Of a stretch of DNA of 8,758 nt, positions 6,294 to 8,758 are shown piece after piece (within the stretch, counting starts at the first letter, position 1; each line of letters begins with the position of its first letter). The DNA lies in NCBI GenBank assembly GCA_964548585.1, contig CAZJRS010000106.1, positions 1-8,758 of the forward strand, in the 5' to 3' direction. Below the pieces are notes generated by a model, which was not told the origin of the DNA, ran no database searches, and saw only the letters and a list, made by a program, of their open reading frames with translations. The translations under genes were made by a program, and so were the position numbers. The DNA comes from Methanocella_A sp964548585 (lineage in GTDB: Archaea; Halobacteriota; Methanocellia; Methanocellales; Methanocellaceae).

Positions 6294-6315
6294 GAGCTGG
6301 TTATAAAACCAGCTC
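6294..6315. repeat. perfect hairpin across the nifK stop codon
   Basis: The 9-nt arms GAGCTGGTT and AACCAGCTC are exact complements around a 4-nt loop, and the nifK stop codon lies at the arm-loop junction. In the transcript the stem is followed by an A-rich leader carrying the nifE ribosome site, not by a U-run. That favours an RNA processing or stability element between nifDK and nifEN over a simple terminator. Confidence 0.55.
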
Positions 6316-7668
6316 GTAGTCCTCGTCTTTCGCGTCGCGGTCCTGCCTCTCCAGGAGGGCATTGCTGATCAGCTCGATCAGGCGCAGGCTTCCCCTGTAG
6401 CCGACGATCGGCATCAGGTAGTGGACGGCCCTGTCAAAGATCGGGAATCCGACTCTGACCAGGGGCACGTCTTCTGCCCTCGCAATGTACTTGCAGTGGG
6501 TGGTGCCTATCAGGAGATCGATGGGGTTCTCCTTGATCCACTTGTGCAGCTCGAAGAGATCGCCCTCTGCCCGGACAACGCTGTTCTTGATGCCCGACTC
6601 TTCCAGCATTGCCTGCACTTCCTTCTCGAACTTCGAGCCCGGTGTGCCGGTCATGACGTACACAGGAATCATTCCCATGGTCAGCAGGAACTCGGTCAGC
6701 GGGACGACGATGTCAGGATCTCCGACGATTGCGACTTTCTTCCCCTGGTAGTGGAAGTGTGTGTCGATCAGCGTGTCGACGACCTGGCCACGTTCCACTG
6801 TCAGATCGTGGGGTACCTGTATGCCGAATCCGTCCTTCAGTGCCATTATCATGTCATCGGTTGCTTTCAGGCCGATGGGTATGTGCAACGGCACGCAGGG
6901 TACGCCGCATTTTTCCTGCAGCTCCGCTCCCGCAGCGTTCGACGACCATGCGCCAAGCGCCAGCGTGAGCTTAGAGTTGCCCGAATCCTTGATCTGCGCT
7001 ACCGTAGCGCCACCTTCGGGGTACATCTCGAACTTCTTGGTCAGGGGGGTATCCACCACGTTGGAGGTGTCCGGGAACATGATCAGGTCGACGCCCAGCT
7101 CTTTGACCAGGCGTTTGATCTCCCGCATGTCGCCGGGGTTGACCCAGCCCGGCAGGATGTTAACCCTGTTCTTCTTTGCCTGGCCATCTGCCTCCGCGAG
7201 GTAGGTGACCATCGCCTTGGTCATGTTCGAGAACCCGGTGATATGCGATCCCACGTAGCTCGGAGTGTTGGCGTGGATGACGACCTTGCCTTCAGGTACT
7301 TCCGACTGCTTGATGATCGTCGGGACGTCATCGCCTATCGTCTCGCTGAGGCAGGTCGTGTGAACCGCCATTATCTCCGGGTTGTAGATGCTGAACACGT
7401 TCTTGATCGAGGTTTTCAGGTTCGCTCCGCCGCCGAAGACCGAGGCTCCTTCGGTGAAGGAGCTCGAGGAGGCGAGGACCGGGTCCCTGAAGTGCCTGGT
7501 GAGGCCCATCCGGTGGTAGGCGCAGCAGCCCTGGGAGCCGTGGCTGTGCGGCAGGCAGCCGTGTATGCCTAACGCGGCATACATAGCCCCTATCGGCTGG
7601 CAGGTTTTGGCGGGGTTGATTTTCCCGGCGGTGTGCTCTACTTTTCTGGTTGGAATGCATTCGAGCAT
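6301..7668 (-). CDS. nifK: NifK, nitrogenase MoFe protein beta subunit
   Basis: Beta subunit of the MoFe protein; with NifD it forms the tetramer that reduces N2 and it shares the P-cluster that passes electrons to FeMo-cofactor. It has 455 residues, close to the C. pasteurianum protein and without the roughly 50-residue N-terminal extension of Azotobacter NifK. P-cluster ligands are visible: Cys23 (KTCQP), Cys48 (HGSQGC) and Cys106 (TTCLSE), with Ser137 (TPSYVGS) at the place of Azotobacter Ser188. SSSFTEGASVFGG and VRVGFPIFDR are typical. The frame extends up to 7719, but ATG 7668 is chosen because AGGAGG lies 7 nt before it and the family begins with MLE/MLD. It starts 2 nt after the nifD stop. 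Confidence 0.97.
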   Translation of the reverse strand: MLECIPTRKVEHTAGKINPAKTCQPIGAMYAALGIHGCLPHSHGSQGCCAYHRMGLTRHFRDPVLASSSSFTEGASVFGGGANLKTSIKNVFSIYNPEIMAVHTTCLSETIGDDVPTIIKQSEVPEGKVVIHANTPSYVGSHITGFSNMTKAMVTYLAEADGQAKKNRVNILPGWVNPGDMREIKRLVKELGVDLIMFPDTSNVVDTPLTKKFEMYPEGGATVAQIKDSGNSKLTLALGAWSSNAAGAELQEKCGVPCVPLHIPIGLKATDDMIMALKDGFGIQVPHDLTVERGQVVDTLIDTHFHYQGKKVAIVGDPDIVVPLTEFLLTMGMIPVYVMTGTPGSKFEKEVQAMLEESGIKNSVVRAEGDLFELHKWIKENPIDLLIGTTHCKYIARAEDVPLVRVGFPIFDRAVHYLMPIVGYRGSLRLIELISNALLERQDRDAKDEDYELVL

Positions 7669-7670
7669 TT

Positions 7671-8758
7671 TTACTCCTCCTTTTTCTGGTCTTCCCATGG
7701 GGCGGTGACAAACTTCCATGCCGGCGTGGTCACTGCATTCGCAACTTCTTTCGCGAAGACCATGGCTCCGTTGAAGCCGGCATACGGGCCGGTGTAGTCG
7801 TACGAGTGCAGCTGCCTCGAGGGGACTCCCATTTTGTGGGCGATGTACTTGTCTCTGACACCTGTCAGGATCAGGTCCGGCTTCAGCTCTTCTACGAGCC
7901 GCTCGAACTCATGGTGGTTGATGTCGTCGATGATGACCTCACCGTCCTTCATACATGGGTTCAGGCCCTCGTAGTAGCTGAGGGGGACCTTCTTCTTGAG
8001 ATCCTCGAACTTCTCTTTGGTCATGTTCAGGTACACGTGGGCATCCTGGTAGAGTTCCTTGTCCGGCTGGAGGTGGAGCTCCGGGATGTTCTTTGAATCC
8101 GCATCGGTCTTAATCGTCGGGATGACCTGGCGACCTTCGTAGTCATCGCGGTGGGCGAATTCGTAGCCGCCACAGATCATCTCCATGCCCAGATCCCTGA
8201 GCACGTACTGGTAGTGGTGACTCCTCGAGCCTCCGACGAATGCGAAGGCGGTTTTACCTTCCAGCAGCTTGCGGTAATGTTCCATCACCGGCCCGACGAT
8301 AGCGAGCTCCCGGGCGATTATCTCCTCGGTCTTCTGGATGAGCGCTTCATCACCGAAGCACTGGGCAATCTGTCTAAGAGACTGGGCGGTAGCATCAACG
8401 CCTATGAAGTTGACCTTCAGCCAGGGCATGCCGTATTTGGTCTCCATCATCTCTGCGATGTAGTTTATGGAGCGGTGGCACTGCACCAGGTTCAGATCTG
8501 CCAGATGCAGGCTTCTGATATCCACGTAGCTGCTGTCTCCCGTCATCACGCCGTTGACCGTGTAGCCTATGTCTTTCAGGACGCGTTCGATCTCCCAGCT
8601 GTCTCCGCCGATGTTGTACTCGCCGAGTATGTTGATTACGTAGCTGCCGGGTTTACGCTGCGTGCCTTTACCGATCACGTGCTCCATGATGCCGTTGTTG
8701 GCTATGTGGTGGCCCGCCGACTGGCTGACCCCCTTGTAGCCTTCGCAGTTGAAGGACA
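7671..8758 (-). CDS. nifD: NifD, nitrogenase MoFe protein alpha subunit (5' end outside window)
   Basis: Alpha subunit of the MoFe protein, the subunit that holds FeMo-cofactor. The last 361 residues are present; reading continues upstream of an internal ATG at 8687 to the window edge as FNCEGYKGVSQSAGHHIANN. That segment carries the equivalents of Azotobacter Gln191 and His195 near the active site. The cofactor ligands are both present: the Cys in LNLVQCHRS (Cys275 equivalent) and the His in QLHSYDYTGPYAG (His442 equivalent). The VGGSRSHH motif is Mo-type, unlike the GGxxLWHW-like motif I recall for V and Fe-only enzymes. A segment of roughly 50 residues (about PTIKTDADSKN to YEGLNPCMKDGE) is the insertion typical of clostridial and methanogen NifD. 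The P-cluster Cys lie upstream of the window. Stop TAA, 2 nt from nifK. Confidence 0.97.
   Translation of the reverse strand, partial: SFNCEGYKGVSQSAGHHIANNGIMEHVIGKGTQRKPGSYVINILGEYNIGGDSWEIERVLKDIGYTVNGVMTGDSSYVDIRSLHLADLNLVQCHRSINYIAEMMETKYGMPWLKVNFIGVDATAQSLRQIAQCFGDEALIQKTEEIIARELAIVGPVMEHYRKLLEGKTAFAFVGGSRSHHYQYVLRDLGMEMICGGYEFAHRDDYEGRQVIPTIKTDADSKNIPELHLQPDKELYQDAHVYLNMTKEKFEDLKKKVPLSYYEGLNPCMKDGEVIIDDINHHEFERLVEELKPDLILTGVRDKYIAHKMGVPSRQLHSYDYTGPYAGFNGAMVFAKEVANAVTTPAWKFVTAPWEDQKKEE
7676..7681 (-). promoter_or_regulatory. nifK ribosome binding site
   Basis: AGGAGG on the minus strand, 7 nt before ATG 7668 and just inside the 3' end of nifD. It supports the short nifK start over the in-frame ATG at 7719, which would overlap nifD. 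Confidence 0.65.

Noticed and set aside
6421..7572. Long plus-strand open frame (383 codons) opposite nifK
   Set aside because: It is antisense to a clearly conserved nifK, is rich in His/Val/Asp/Arg as expected from the complement of a biased gene, and matches no family I know.
7669..7719. nifK starting at the upstream ATG 7719
   Set aside because: This would overlap nifD by about 50 nt and add residues unlike the family. A strong AGGAGG serves ATG 7668.
1..8758. Mobile elements, CRISPR array, tRNA or rRNA genes
   Set aside because: No transposase, regularly spaced repeat, attachment site or structural RNA gene was seen; nearly all DNA is conserved nif or mod coding sequence.

Overview
The window is an archaeal nitrogen-fixation region. 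All genes are on the minus strand, so transcription runs from high to low coordinates. The order is nifD (5' end outside the window), nifK, nifE, nifN, a thioredoxin-like [2Fe-2S] ferredoxin, an AnfO-family protein, then modA, modB and modC (3' end outside the window). The nitrogenase is the clostridial/methanogen type of Mo nitrogenase. NifD carries the extra ~50-residue segment near its C terminus, and NifK lacks the long N-terminal extension of the Azotobacter protein. The nifD-K-E-N order, the Thr/Pro-rich linker of the ModA lipoprotein, strong Shine-Dalgarno sites and a fairly GC-rich composition suggest a methanogenic archaeon. A Methanocella-like organism is my best guess, from recall and not from a search.

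nif segment (8758 to 2556). The genes are packed as one probable operon. nifD-nifK and nifE-nifN are each separated by only 2 nt, nifN-ferredoxin by 1 nt, ferredoxin-anfO by 17 nt and nifK-nifE by 35 nt. NifDK is the catalytic MoFe protein and NifEN the scaffold that matures FeMo-cofactor. The position after nifN is occupied by a [2Fe-2S] ferredoxin very like the Clostridium pasteurianum protein, followed by an AnfO-family gene, which is classically linked to Fe-only nitrogenase. nifE is interrupted by a single in-frame TGA (5528-5530), six codons before the Cys expected to hold the cofactor precursor. The rest of nifE is intact and in the same frame.

Intergenic segment (2372 to 2555, 184 bp). 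It holds two hairpins (a candidate nif terminator and a smaller one), an AT-rich stretch likely to contain the modA promoter, and a small inverted repeat that could be an operator.

mod segment (2371 to 1). ModA (molybdate-binding lipoprotein), ModB (permease) and ModC (ATPase) form a molybdate ABC importer. modC starts inside the end of modB. Its place directly behind a Mo nitrogenase operon fits supply of Mo for FeMo-cofactor. No tRNA, rRNA, CRISPR array or insertion sequence was seen. Coding density is very high, and no gene-free stretch exceeds 300 bases.
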